Origin: Lentzea aerocolonigenes
Lineage (GTDB): Bacteria > Actinomycetota > Actinomycetes > Mycobacteriales > Pseudonocardiaceae
Length of the DNA: 14,190 bases
Assembly: GCF_000955955.1 (NCBI RefSeq)
Contig: NZ_JYJG01000489.1
Coordinates: 1 to 14,190 of the forward strand
Direction: 5' to 3'
Below, piece after piece: positions 8,003-14,190 of this stretch. The notes beneath the pieces are model-generated. The model ran no database searches. It worked only from the letters and a program-made list of their open reading frames with translations, and had not been told where the DNA came from. The stretch's first letter is position 1; each line of letters starts with the position of its first letter. Both the position numbers and the translations under genes were made by a program.

Positions 8003-10689
8003 TGATCCTGCTCGAACGCGCCGGCGAACTCAGACAGCTCACCCGCGCACTGCAGCGCGCCCGCGACGGCCACGGCGACCAGATCGTCATCGCCGGACCA
8101 CTCGGCTGCGGCAAGTCCGTGCTGCTCCAGGCACTCCGCGAGCGGGCCACGGGCATGCGCGTCCTCACCGCCACCTGTTCGGTGGTGGAACAGGACTTCG
8201 CGTTCGGCGTCGCCCGCCAGCTGCTCGAACCCGCACTGGGCCGCGCCGGTGCCTGCGATCGCTGGCTCACCGGCACCGCCGGCCTGGCGAAGCCCGTCTT
8301 CGAGCTCGACGTGCAGCTCGACTCCGCTTTCGCCGTCGAGGAAGCGGCGGTCAGCGGGCTCACCGCGCTCACCCACGTCATGAGCGCGGAGAAGCCGGCC
8401 GTGCTGCTGGTCGACGACCTGCAGTGGGCCGACGACCCGTCGTCGCGGTGGCTCGTCAGGCTTTCGAAAACGCTGAGCGAGCACCCGATCCTGCTCGTCG
8501 CGGCGGCCGCGGACGGCGAGCGCAGCCCGTGGCTGGAAGAGTTCCGCAGCACCGAGATCAGGCCGGAACCGTTGTCGGCCAAGGCGATCGCGGAACTCGT
8601 CGAACGCCGCACCGGGCAGACTCCCGACGACGAGTTCGTCGCCGCCTGCCACGCCGTCACGGGCGGCAACCCGATGTTCCTGCGCGCGGTGCTCAACCAC
8701 GTCACCAGCCCGACCGCGGACCAGGTGCCGCACGTTCAGGAGCTGAGGCCCGCCCGGCTCAAGGAAAAGCTCGTGCGCGGCCTTGCGACGCAACCGCGAC
8801 ACGTCCAGGACTACGCCAAAGCCGTTGCGATCCTGGGAGACGACGACCTGACCGGACGGCTCGCCGGGCTCACCGAACAGCAAGCGCTCGAGGCACAACG
8901 GATCCTCGACCACGCCGGACTCGTGATCAGCAGACCGGCCGTCCGCGACGCGGTCGAGGAGTCGATGCCGGTGAGCGAACGCGAGGAATGGCAGGCGCGG
9001 GCCGTGCAGCTGTTGCACGACAACGGCAGGCCGGCCGAACAGGTCGCGGCCCGGCTGCTCGCGGTCACGACGACGCAGGGGCGTTGGGCGATCGGCACAC
9101 TGCGGGAAGCCGCGGGCACGGCGATGCGGCGAGGCGCTCCGGAAGTCGCGGCGCGGTATCTGCGCCGGGCGTTGCGAGATGTTCCAGGCGACTCCGAGCA
9201 ACGCGCGCGGCTCCTCGTCGATCTCGCCACCGCGGAACGGTTCTTCGACCCTGCCGCATCCGTCCGGCACATCTCCTACGCCGTGCCGTTGTTCCGCGAG
9301 GTCGAAGATCGGGCGACCGCGCTGGTGAGGATCGCGCCCACGGCGCTGGGGCAGGCGCCGCGGCCCGTGCGGGAGCTGATCGACCAGGTCGCCGCCGAGC
9401 TGAACCATCCGGAACTCCGCTACCGGCTCGAAGCGCGGCAGAGGTATGTGTGGCACGCGAACCCCGCGCTGCTCACCGACTCCGTCCAACGCCTGAAGCA
9501 GATCGACGGCGGCACACCCGGCCGGCGCGAACTGCAGATCATCCTGCTCGACGCCGCCATGCTCACCGCCCGCATGCCCGCACAGGAGGTCGCGGACATC
9601 GCAAGTGCCGTGCTGAAACAGGAAGCACCGCATCCGAGGCACGTCCACACCGCGATTCCGTTGCTCATCAGGGTTCTCGCCGCCGCGGACGCCGCCCGCG
9701 AAGCCGTGCCGTGGCTCGAACGCGCCCTCGGCCAGGCCACCAACACCGTCGAGAAGGCGTTGATACTGGCTCAGCAGTCGTTCGTGCTGATGCACCAAGG
9801 AAAACCCGGAGAGGCGCATCGGGCGGCCGAGCACGCCGTCGACCTCGCCGTGCTGGACTGGCGTGGCGACACGACGACTGCGGCCGTCGGACTCACCGCA
9901 GTCGCGATGGAACTCAGAGACCCGTCGCTGATCGCCAAAATACTGAGCTCCCGCCCCGATCGAGACGAACCCGCCGGCTGCGACGCCGTCTACCGGATGC
10001 TGCACGCGACCGGCGAAGCACTGGCGGGGCAGAACGCCGCAGCGTTGGAGCGGTTCCAAGACTGCGGGCGGGTGCTGGACAGCGTCGGCTGGCGCAACCC
10101 CGTGCTGCTGCCCTGGTGCATCACGACCGCGAGGCTGCACGCCCAGCTCGGTGATCTCAAAGCCGCGCGGGACGCCGCCGCCCAGGCGTGGGACCGCGCG
10201 GTCGAGTGGGGCGCGCCGGTCGGCGTCGGCCGGGCGTTGTACGTGCTGGGCCGCTACACGCCAGGTCGCAAGGGGCTCGGGATGCTGCACGAGGCCGTCC
10301 AGGTCCTGCACGCCAACCCGTTCGAACGGGCCAAAGCACTCCTTCAGCTCGGCGCGCGCGAACGAGCCGATGGCGACCCGCAAGCGCAGCGGCACCTCGA
10401 GGAGGCACACCGGCTCGCGGTAGGGGCAGGCGCGGAAAGACTGGGCACGAGAATCGCGAAGGAACTCGACGGTAATTCGCCGGGCATTGTCGTGGCACTG
10501 ACCCGCACCGAGTTCAAGGTCGCCGGACTCGTCGTCCAGGGCCTCACCAACGCCGAAATCGCGGAAGAACTCGCCGTGACCTCGCGCGCGATCGAGAAGC
10601 ACCTCACCAACTCGTTCCGGAAGCTCGGCATCCGCAGGCGCACCGAACTCCCCAGCGCACTCGCGAGGGCCTACCCGCCGCCCGCGTAA
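8002..10689 (+). CDS. Large ATP-binding LuxR-family (LAL) transcriptional regulator, second of a pair
   Basis: The product has 895 residues. Walker A is GPLGCGKS at 32-39, and Walker B is VLLVDDLQWADD around 134-145, with the LQWAD signature common in LALs. The middle is helical and repeat-like. The C-terminal LuxR helix-turn-helix starts near residue 833 (LTRTEFKVAGLVVQGLTNAE) and includes the recognition stretch SRAIEKHLTNSFRKLGI. ATG at 8002 shares its A with the upstream TGA (TGATG). A GTG at 7999 in the same frame would give a 4-nt overlap and is an equal alternative, adding one residue. No separate ribosome-binding site is evident, which fits translational coupling to the first LAL. The two LALs share architecture and a GCGKS P-loop but differ widely elsewhere, so this is an old pair and not a fresh duplication. 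The gene ends at TAA 10687-10689, ahead of a long control region. Confidence 0.93.
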   Translation: MILLERAGELRQLTRALQRARDGHGDQIVIAGPLGCGKSVLLQALRERATGMRVLTATCSVVEQDFAFGVARQLLEPALGRAGACDRWLTGTAGLAKPVFELDVQLDSAFAVEEAAVSGLTALTHVMSAEKPAVLLVDDLQWADDPSSRWLVRLSKTLSEHPILLVAAAADGERSPWLEEFRSTEIRPEPLSAKAIAELVERRTGQTPDDEFVAACHAVTGGNPMFLRAVLNHVTSPTADQVPHVQELRPARLKEKLVRGLATQPRHVQDYAKAVAILGDDDLTGRLAGLTEQQALEAQRILDHAGLVISRPAVRDAVEESMPVSEREEWQARAVQLLHDNGRPAEQVAARLLAVTTTQGRWAIGTLREAAGTAMRRGAPEVAARYLRRALRDVPGDSEQRARLLVDLATAERFFDPAASVRHISYAVPLFREVEDRATALVRIAPTALGQAPRPVRELIDQVAAELNHPELRYRLEARQRYVWHANPALLTDSVQRLKQIDGGTPGRRELQIILLDAAMLTARMPAQEVADIASAVLKQEAPHPRHVHTAIPLLIRVLAAADAAREAVPWLERALGQATNTVEKALILAQQSFVLMHQGKPGEAHRAAEHAVDLAVLDWRGDTTTAAVGLTAVAMELRDPSLIAKILSSRPDRDEPAGCDAVYRMLHATGEALAGQNAAALERFQDCGRVLDSVGWRNPVLLPWCITTARLHAQLGDLKAARDAAAQAWDRAVEWGAPVGVGRALYVLGRYTPGRKGLGMLHEAVQVLHANPFERAKALLQLGARERADGDPQAQRHLEEAHRLAVGAGAERLGTRIAKELDGNSPGIVVALTRTEFKVAGLVVQGLTNAEIAEELAVTSRAIEKHLTNSFRKLGIRRRTELPSALARAYPPPA

Positions 10690-10715
10690 CCTCCGCGACA
10701 CATCTACGAATTTCT

Positions 10716-10734
10716 TGTGCGCACTTCCCGCACA
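10716..10734 (+). terminator. Short hairpin just after the LAL pair, possible weak terminator
   Basis: TGTGCG and CGCACA form a perfect 6-bp stem around a 7-nt loop, 26 nt after the stop of the second LAL. No T-run follows, which is common in actinomycete terminators. The position suits termination, but the stem is short. Confidence 0.3.
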
Positions 10735-10776
10735 GTTGAGCCGCACCTCAGTTACCGCGCGGTGGCGTCTCGATCG

Positions 10777-10821
10777 GCTGCGAGTGCATCGCAGCAGCTC
10801 AGCGCAGGTGATGCGGCATCA
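10777..10821. repeat. Two adjacent perfect inverted repeats in the PAS-LuxR upstream region
   Basis: GCTGCGA-gtgca-TCGCAGC at 10777-10795 has 7-bp arms and a 5-nt spacer. TGATGC-g-GCATCA at 10809-10821 is a 13-bp palindrome, flanked by a direct repeat CAGGTGA (10805-10811 and 10819-10825). They lie about 100-145 nt upstream of the predicted promoter. They could be operators for a regulator of the neighbouring gene. Chance occurrence of each alone in GC-rich DNA is possible. No protein can be assigned from the sequence. Confidence 0.45.
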
Positions 10822-10883
10822 GGTGAGACGACACCGAAACGTCCTACCGAAATACTCGGACGCCTCCCCGAACCCCCGGCTCA

Positions 10884-10912
10884 CCCCTACCACAACATTA
10901 GGGGCCACCCCT
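10884..10912. promoter_or_regulatory. Candidate operator: three C4T/AG4 half-sites just upstream of the PAS-LuxR promoter
   Basis: CCCCT (10884-10888), AGGGG (10900-10904) and CCCCT (10908-10912) make two overlapping inverted repeats. CCCCTA-N9-TAGGGG is the outer one and AGGGG-N3-CCCCT the inner one. The 16 bases at 10898-10913 keep the GGG-N4-CCC skeleton of the published PimM-family site CTVGGGAWWTCCCBAG but match only about 9 of 16 positions; the central AWWT is replaced. The inner repeat ends 9 nt before the -35 box, a normal place for an activator. Autoregulation by the downstream PAS-LuxR protein is an inference. Confidence 0.45.
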
Positions 10913-10921
10913 CACACCTCG

Positions 10922-10951
10922 TTGACCGCGTTCGGCGAATCTTCCTACGAT
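10922..10951 (+). promoter_or_regulatory. Sigma-70-type promoter of the PAS-LuxR/aldehyde dehydrogenase/KAS III operon
   Basis: TTGACC at 10922-10927 and TACGAT at 10946-10951 are separated by 18 nt and match the housekeeping (HrdB-type) consensus well. Transcription would start near 10958, giving a leader of about 110 nt before the ATG at 11069. It lies directly downstream of the C4T/AG4 operator-like repeat. No other pair of this quality was seen in the 379-nt gap. Confidence 0.6.
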
Positions 10952-11051
10952 TCATCGTGTCCAAGGCGGAATCTCAGGAATTGTTCTAGACCGCCTGGCG
11001 ACCATCTCAAGTCTCTCACTGCGCAGTCGCGGAACGCCGAGTTCGACGATC

Positions 11052-11066
11052 GAGAGGGATACTCTC
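11052..11066 (+). promoter_or_regulatory. Ribosome-binding site of the PAS-LuxR gene inside a small hairpin
   Basis: The Shine-Dalgarno GAGAGGG (11052-11058) fixes the start at ATG 11069. GAGAG (11052-11056) pairs with CTCTC (11062-11066) across the loop GGATA, so half of the ribosome-binding site lies in a 5-bp stem ending 2 nt before the start codon. This could dampen translation. The stem is short and may simply be fortuitous. Confidence 0.4.
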
Positions 11067-11068
11067 CG

Positions 11069-11758
11069 ATGCACACTGTTGCCGCTGGTTCTCTCGTGCC
11101 CAACCACACTGGCTACGACCACACAGCCGTCGTTCCCGACGCGGACGTGTTCCGCTCCCTGCTCGAGCGGTCCGGCCTCTGCCTGGCCCGCCTCGACCTC
11201 CAGCTGCGCGTCGTCGAGGCCAACGACGACTTCGTGACCCAGTTCGGGCACTCCCGCGAGTCGCTGCTCGGCCGCAGCTTCTACGAGCTGCTGCACCCCG
11301 GCGTGCACGGCCCGATGCGCAAGCAGTTCGCCCGCCTCGTCGAGGGGCGCCGTCAGCGCTTCGTCGAGCACCTCGCCGGCATCGGCCCGCGCCACGCCGT
11401 CTTCACCGGCGACATCACCGGCATCGCCGTCCACGACGCGCACGGCGACCTGGTGCAGTTCGTCGTCGTGGTGAACCCGGAGAAGGGCGAGCAGCCCAAC
11501 GCCGTCGTCGTCGACCGCAACCGCATCCTCACCGAGCTCGACGCCCGGATCCTCGAGGGCATCGCGACCGGCGAGTCGACCGTGCGGCTCGCCTCGCGGC
11601 TGTTCCTGTCGCGGCAGGGCGTCGAGTACCACGTCGGCACGATGCTCAAGAAGCTCAAGGCTCCCAACCGTGCCGCGCTGGTGTCCCGCGCCTACAGCCT
11701 CGGTGTGCTGAGCGTCGCCAGCTGGCCGCCCCGGGTCTCGGCGGACTACATCAAGTAG
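11069..11758 (+). CDS. PAS-LuxR transcriptional regulator (PimM/NysRIV/AmphRIV type)
   Basis: The product has 229 residues, somewhat longer than PimM (about 190) because of an N-terminal extension of ~25 residues. A PAS sensor domain spans ~26-145 and contains VEANDDFVTQFG and GRSFYELLHPGVHGPMRKQF. A LuxR helix-turn-helix spans ~155-215 (LTELDARILEGIATGESTV, then LFLSRQGVEYHVGTMLKKLK). The C-terminus WPPRVSADYIK matches the characteristic end of the PimM family. These proteins are pathway-specific activators of polyene macrolide clusters and bind DNA as dimers; the PAS ligand is not settled. Start choice: ATG 11069 has GAGAGGG at 9-10 nt spacing, and in-frame codons further upstream lie in promoter-like DNA. 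It heads a tight operon with the aldehyde dehydrogenase (12-nt gap) and KAS III genes. With the two upstream LALs, this is the regulator set of polyene clusters. Confidence 0.93.
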   Translation: MHTVAAGSLVPNHTGYDHTAVVPDADVFRSLLERSGLCLARLDLQLRVVEANDDFVTQFGHSRESLLGRSFYELLHPGVHGPMRKQFARLVEGRRQRFVEHLAGIGPRHAVFTGDITGIAVHDAHGDLVQFVVVVNPEKGEQPNAVVVDRNRILTELDARILEGIATGESTVRLASRLFLSRQGVEYHVGTMLKKLKAPNRAALVSRAYSLGVLSVASWPPRVSADYIK

Positions 11759-11770
11759 GACGGCAGCGCC

Positions 11771-13138
11771 ATGCAGGAGGTTCTGGACCGGGCTGCACAC
11801 GCAGCCCGCGAGTGGGGTGCCACCAGTCCCGGCGACCGCGCCGCCGCACTCGACGCCGTCGCTCACGCGCTCGACCGGGAGACCGGTGAGCTGGTGGCGC
11901 TGGCCGAGTGGGAGTGCAGGCTTCCCGGTGACCTGCTGCGCGCGGAGGTTGGTCGCACCACCTTCCAGCTGCGCTCGTTCGCCGAGTACCTGCGCTCCGG
12001 AGCGGTCAACGGGGTCGTGATCGACCGTGAGGATCCGAGCTGGCCTCCTGGGCCACGGCCGGATCTGCGCCGCATGCTGATCCCGCTCGGCCCGGTCGCG
12101 GTGTTCGGCTCCACGTCGTACCCGTTCGCGTTCTCCGTGGCCGGCAGTGACACGGCCTCCGCGCTGGCCGCCGGCTGTCCGGTCGTGGTGAAAGCGAGCC
12201 ACAGCTACCCCGATCTCGCCGACCGCACGGCCGAGATCGTCGAAGAAGTGTTGCCCAAGGGCGTGTTCGCGCTCGTGCACGGTCAGCGCCGCGCCCGTCA
12301 GCTCGTGCTCGACCCGCGGATCAAGGCCGTCGCGTTCATCGGCAGCTCGCGGGTCGGCCGCGAACTGCACCACCTCGTCGCCACCCGCCCGGAGCCGATC
12401 CCGTTCTACGGCGGCTTCGGCAGCGTCAACCCGGTGTTCGTGACGAAGCGAGCGGCGGAACTGCGGGGGAGCGAGATCGCGCGAGGGTTCGCTCGTGCGC
12501 TGGGCAAGCAGAGCGGGCAGCTCTGCACCAAACCCGGACTTCTCGTGGTACCAGAGGGTTTCGCCGGCGACGTCGCTGACGAAGTGCGCGCGCTGCGGGC
12601 GGAACCGTTGTTCAACAAGCTCGTGGCCAAGCGCTACGAGACCGGTGTGGAGGCGCTGACCGCGTTCCTCGACGTGCTGGTCGAGGGCGGGTCGGGCGCG
12701 GGCGGGCACGCACCGACGTTGTTGCGCACCACCGCCGCCGACGTGCTGGCGGGCCACGACGAGGCGTTGTCCGAGTGCTTCGGGCCCGTCTCCGTCGTGG
12801 CCACCTACCGCGACAGCCACGAACTGCTGGAGCTCGCCGCCGCGTTGCCCGGACAGCTGACCGTGACTGTTCATGGGACGGCGCACGGCGAGGACGACGA
12901 CGTTCTGCCGGACCTGATCGGTGAGCTGACCGGACGTGCCGGGCGGATCGTGTGGAACCAGTGGCCCAACGACATCGCGACCACGCCCGCCATGCACCAC
13001 GGCGGCCCGTGGCCCGCGACGACGTCCCCGTTCCACACCTCGGTCGGTGTCCGTGCCGTCGAACGGTTCCAGCGTCCCGTGGTGTTCCAAGGGTTTCCCA
13101 GTCATTTCCTGCCGGAAGTGCTGGCGGACGAACGGTGA
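11771..13138 (+). CDS. Aldehyde dehydrogenase superfamily protein, ketoglutarate-semialdehyde dehydrogenase-like, with altered active site
   Basis: The product has 455 residues, slightly short for the superfamily (about 480-530). It resembles the alpha-ketoglutarate semialdehyde dehydrogenase branch: FAFSVAGSDTASALAAGCPVVVKAS, VHGQ, FIGSSRVGR (nucleotide-binding turn), GSVNPVFV, and C252 in GQLCTKPG. ECFGPVSVV is also kept. Two usual catalytic residues are changed. The Asn of the NFP motif is S116 (SYP), and the general-base Glu of the EMGS motif is G215 (GFGS). Loss of the Glu is known in CoA-acylating members, which transfer the acyl group to CoA and do not hydrolyse it. The protein may therefore interconvert an aldehyde and an acyl thioester, or be catalytically weak. 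AGGA at 11757-11760, overlapping the stop of the regulator gene, gives 10-nt spacing. It sits between PAS-LuxR and KAS III in one operon, so its substrate is probably made or used by the cluster. Confidence 0.88.
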   Translation: MQEVLDRAAHAAREWGATSPGDRAAALDAVAHALDRETGELVALAEWECRLPGDLLRAEVGRTTFQLRSFAEYLRSGAVNGVVIDREDPSWPPGPRPDLRRMLIPLGPVAVFGSTSYPFAFSVAGSDTASALAAGCPVVVKASHSYPDLADRTAEIVEEVLPKGVFALVHGQRRARQLVLDPRIKAVAFIGSSRVGRELHHLVATRPEPIPFYGGFGSVNPVFVTKRAAELRGSEIARGFARALGKQSGQLCTKPGLLVVPEGFAGDVADEVRALRAEPLFNKLVAKRYETGVEALTAFLDVLVEGGSGAGGHAPTLLRTTAADVLAGHDEALSECFGPVSVVATYRDSHELLELAAALPGQLTVTVHGTAHGEDDDVLPDLIGELTGRAGRIVWNQWPNDIATTPAMHHGGPWPATTSPFHTSVGVRAVERFQRPVVFQGFPSHFLPEVLADER

Positions 13139-13151
13139 GGAAGGTCGGAGA

Positions 13152-14153
13152 ATGCGCGCAGCGGTGGTCGCGGGACTCGGGTCATGGCTCCCGCCGCGGG
13201 TGGTCACCAACGACGAGCTGACAGCCAAGCTGGACACGACCGACGAGTGGATCCGGACGCGGATCGGGGTCGCCACACGCCACGTGGTCGAACCCGGCAT
13301 GGCGACCTCGGACCTGTCGGTCGAGGCGGCGCGCCGGGCGCTGCGGTCGGCCGGGGTGCCGGGTGCGGGCGGGGTGATCCTCGCGACCACCACACCCGAC
13401 CGGCCCTGTCCCGCGACGGCACCGGAGATCGCGTCGCGGCTCGGGCTCGTCGACGTGCCGGCGTTCGACATCGCGGCCGTGTGCACGGGTTTCGTGTACG
13501 GGCTCGGGGTCGGCGCCGGACTGATCACGGCCGGGATCGTGGACAGCCTCGTCATGATCGGCGGGGACGCCTACTCGACGATCCTCAACCCGCAGGACCG
13601 CACCACGTCCGTGATCTTCGGTGACGGCGCGGGTGCGGTGGTGCTGCGTGCGGGATCTCCTGACGAGCCGGGTGCTCTCGGGCCGTTCGACCTCGGCTCT
13701 GACGGCGAGCTGTCCGACCTGATCACGGTGCCCGCGGGTGGGTCGCGGCAGCGGTCGTCGCGCGACATCGTGCCGCACGGTGACAAGTTCTTCCAGATGG
13801 AGGGGCGTGAGGTCTTCGCCAACGCCGTTGCCCGGATGTCCGCGGCTTCGCGCAACGCCGTCAAGCGGCGGGGGTGGGTCGAGTCCGATGTGGACAAGGT
13901 GATCGCGCATCAGGCCAACACGCGGATCCTGGACGCGGTGTCGGCTGAGCTGGGCGTGCCGCGTGACAAGTTCGTCTCCAACATCACGGACGTCGGAAAC
14001 ACCTCTGCCGCCTCGATTCCGCTGGCTCTGGCGCATGGTGTGCGCTCCGGCGAGCTCCAACCAGGCCAGAAGGTCCTCCTGACCGCGTTCGGCGGCGGAC
14101 TCACCTGGGGCGCAACCACCCTGGTCTGGCCCGCCCTGAGCCTCTCGGAGTAA
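13152..14153 (+). CDS. Beta-ketoacyl-ACP synthase III (KAS III, FabH-like)
   Basis: The product has 333 residues, normal for FabH. The decarboxylating triad is intact: C111 (AAVCTGF), H253 (IAHQANTRI) and N283 (VGNTSAASIP). DEWIRTRIGV near the start, DRTTSVIFGDGAGAVVL in the middle and FGGGLTWGA at the end are family hallmarks. The reaction condenses an acyl-CoA with malonyl-ACP to give 3-ketoacyl-ACP in the cytoplasm. GAGGAAGG at 13137-13144 is a strong ribosome-binding site 7 nt before ATG 13152 and overlaps the upstream stop. As the third gene of the regulator-led operon, it is more likely a cluster enzyme than the housekeeping FabH, which normally sits beside fabD, acpP and fabF. Its 3-keto product would suit the 3-hydroxyacyl-CoA dehydrogenase encoded behind the PKS. 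Acyl preference cannot be read with confidence. Confidence 0.93.
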   Translation: MRAAVVAGLGSWLPPRVVTNDELTAKLDTTDEWIRTRIGVATRHVVEPGMATSDLSVEAARRALRSAGVPGAGGVILATTTPDRPCPATAPEIASRLGLVDVPAFDIAAVCTGFVYGLGVGAGLITAGIVDSLVMIGGDAYSTILNPQDRTTSVIFGDGAGAVVLRAGSPDEPGALGPFDLGSDGELSDLITVPAGGSRQRSSRDIVPHGDKFFQMEGREVFANAVARMSAASRNAVKRRGWVESDVDKVIAHQANTRILDAVSAELGVPRDKFVSNITDVGNTSAASIPLALAHGVRSGELQPGQKVLLTAFGGGLTWGATTLVWPALSLSE

Positions 14154-14156
14154 ACG

Positions 14157-14190
14157 ATGAAGGGAACCTTCATCCACGTGAGGTGGATGA
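14157..14190 (+). terminator. Palindromic element after KAS III, probable terminator, right side cut by window end
   Basis: Two hairpins share four bases. ATGAAGG-gaa-CCTTCAT is at 14157-14173 and TCATCCAC-gtgag-GTGGATGA at 14170-14190. The second is a perfect 8-bp stem. The left sequence ATGAAGGGAACCTTCATCCAC would pair completely if the bases after the window were AGGTTCCCTTCAT, making one 21-bp stem around GTGAG. It starts 3 nt after the KAS III stop, a typical terminator place. Confidence 0.6.

Noticed and set aside
7945..10746. Long open frame of over 900 codons on the minus strand opposite the second LAL gene
   Set aside because: It is a mirror of the high-GC codon pattern of the + strand gene. 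It shows no recognisable motif and is rich in Arg/Gly/Asp repeats, while the + strand has clear Walker and helix-turn-helix motifs.
10717..10989. Small + strand open frame of 90 codons in the control region before the PAS-LuxR gene
   Set aside because: Runs through the palindromes, the operator-like repeat and the promoter boxes. It has no recognisable family and no convincing ribosome-binding site.
10715..11068. In-frame upstream extension of the PAS-LuxR protein to a GTG at 10715
   Set aside because: The extra 118 residues are translated promoter and palindrome sequence and match nothing in the PimM family. ATG 11069 has a clear ribosome-binding site.
10952..13555. Long open frame on the minus strand across the PAS-LuxR, aldehyde dehydrogenase and KAS III genes
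   Set aside because: It crosses three well-supported + strand genes and their gaps, has no family signature, and has the biased composition of a shadow frame.
1..14190. CRISPR arrays, tRNA or rRNA genes, insertion sequences
   Set aside because: No regularly spaced repeats, cloverleaf-like sequences, transposase motifs or terminal inverted repeats with target duplications were seen.

Overview
The window comes from a high-GC actinomycete. Coding is dense, starts include GTG, and gene junctions are tight. The content is one piece of a modular type I polyketide biosynthetic cluster with its regulators. The exact genus cannot be read from the sequence. A member of the Pseudonocardiales (Amycolatopsis, Lentzea or Saccharothrix type) is a reasonable guess from style only. 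All eight supported genes lie on the + strand.

Layout. (1) 2-3001: the 3' part of a modular PKS gene, covering the end of an AT, a DH, a KR, an ACP and a C-terminal docking tail, with no thioesterase. (2) 3015-4715: a tandem 3-hydroxyacyl-CoA dehydrogenase 13 nt behind the PKS. Its first half has lost all four catalytic residues and its second half keeps all four. (3) 4790-5239: a 149-residue remnant of a macrolide-type glycosyltransferase. (4) 5390-8002 and 8002-10689: two large ATP-binding LuxR (LAL) regulators whose stop and start codons overlap. (5) 10690-11068: a 379-nt control region with several symmetric elements and a good sigma-70-type promoter. (6) 11069-11758: a PAS-LuxR regulator of the PimM/NysRIV type. 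It heads a tight operon with (7) 11771-13138, an aldehyde dehydrogenase-fold protein lacking two of the usual active-site residues, and (8) 13152-14153, a canonical KAS III (FabH-like) enzyme. (9) 14157-14190: a hairpin-forming element, cut by the window edge, that probably ends this operon.

How it fits together. The PKS module predicts a trans double bond (B-type KR plus intact DH, no ER). The chain must pass to another PKS protein because there is a docking tail and no TE. Two LALs plus one PAS-LuxR is the regulator set known from polyene macrolide clusters (nystatin, amphotericin), so a polyene-like or large macrolide product is plausible. KAS III plus a 3-hydroxyacyl-CoA dehydrogenase suggests that the cluster builds its own unusual acyl starter or alkylmalonyl extender unit. 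The reductase/carboxylase needed for the extender route is not in this window. The aldehyde dehydrogenase relative may act on the same acyl thioester. The most unusual points are the half-dead tandem dehydrogenase, the altered aldehyde dehydrogenase active site, the shrunken glycosyltransferase without its catalytic histidine, and the operator-like sites near the regulator genes.
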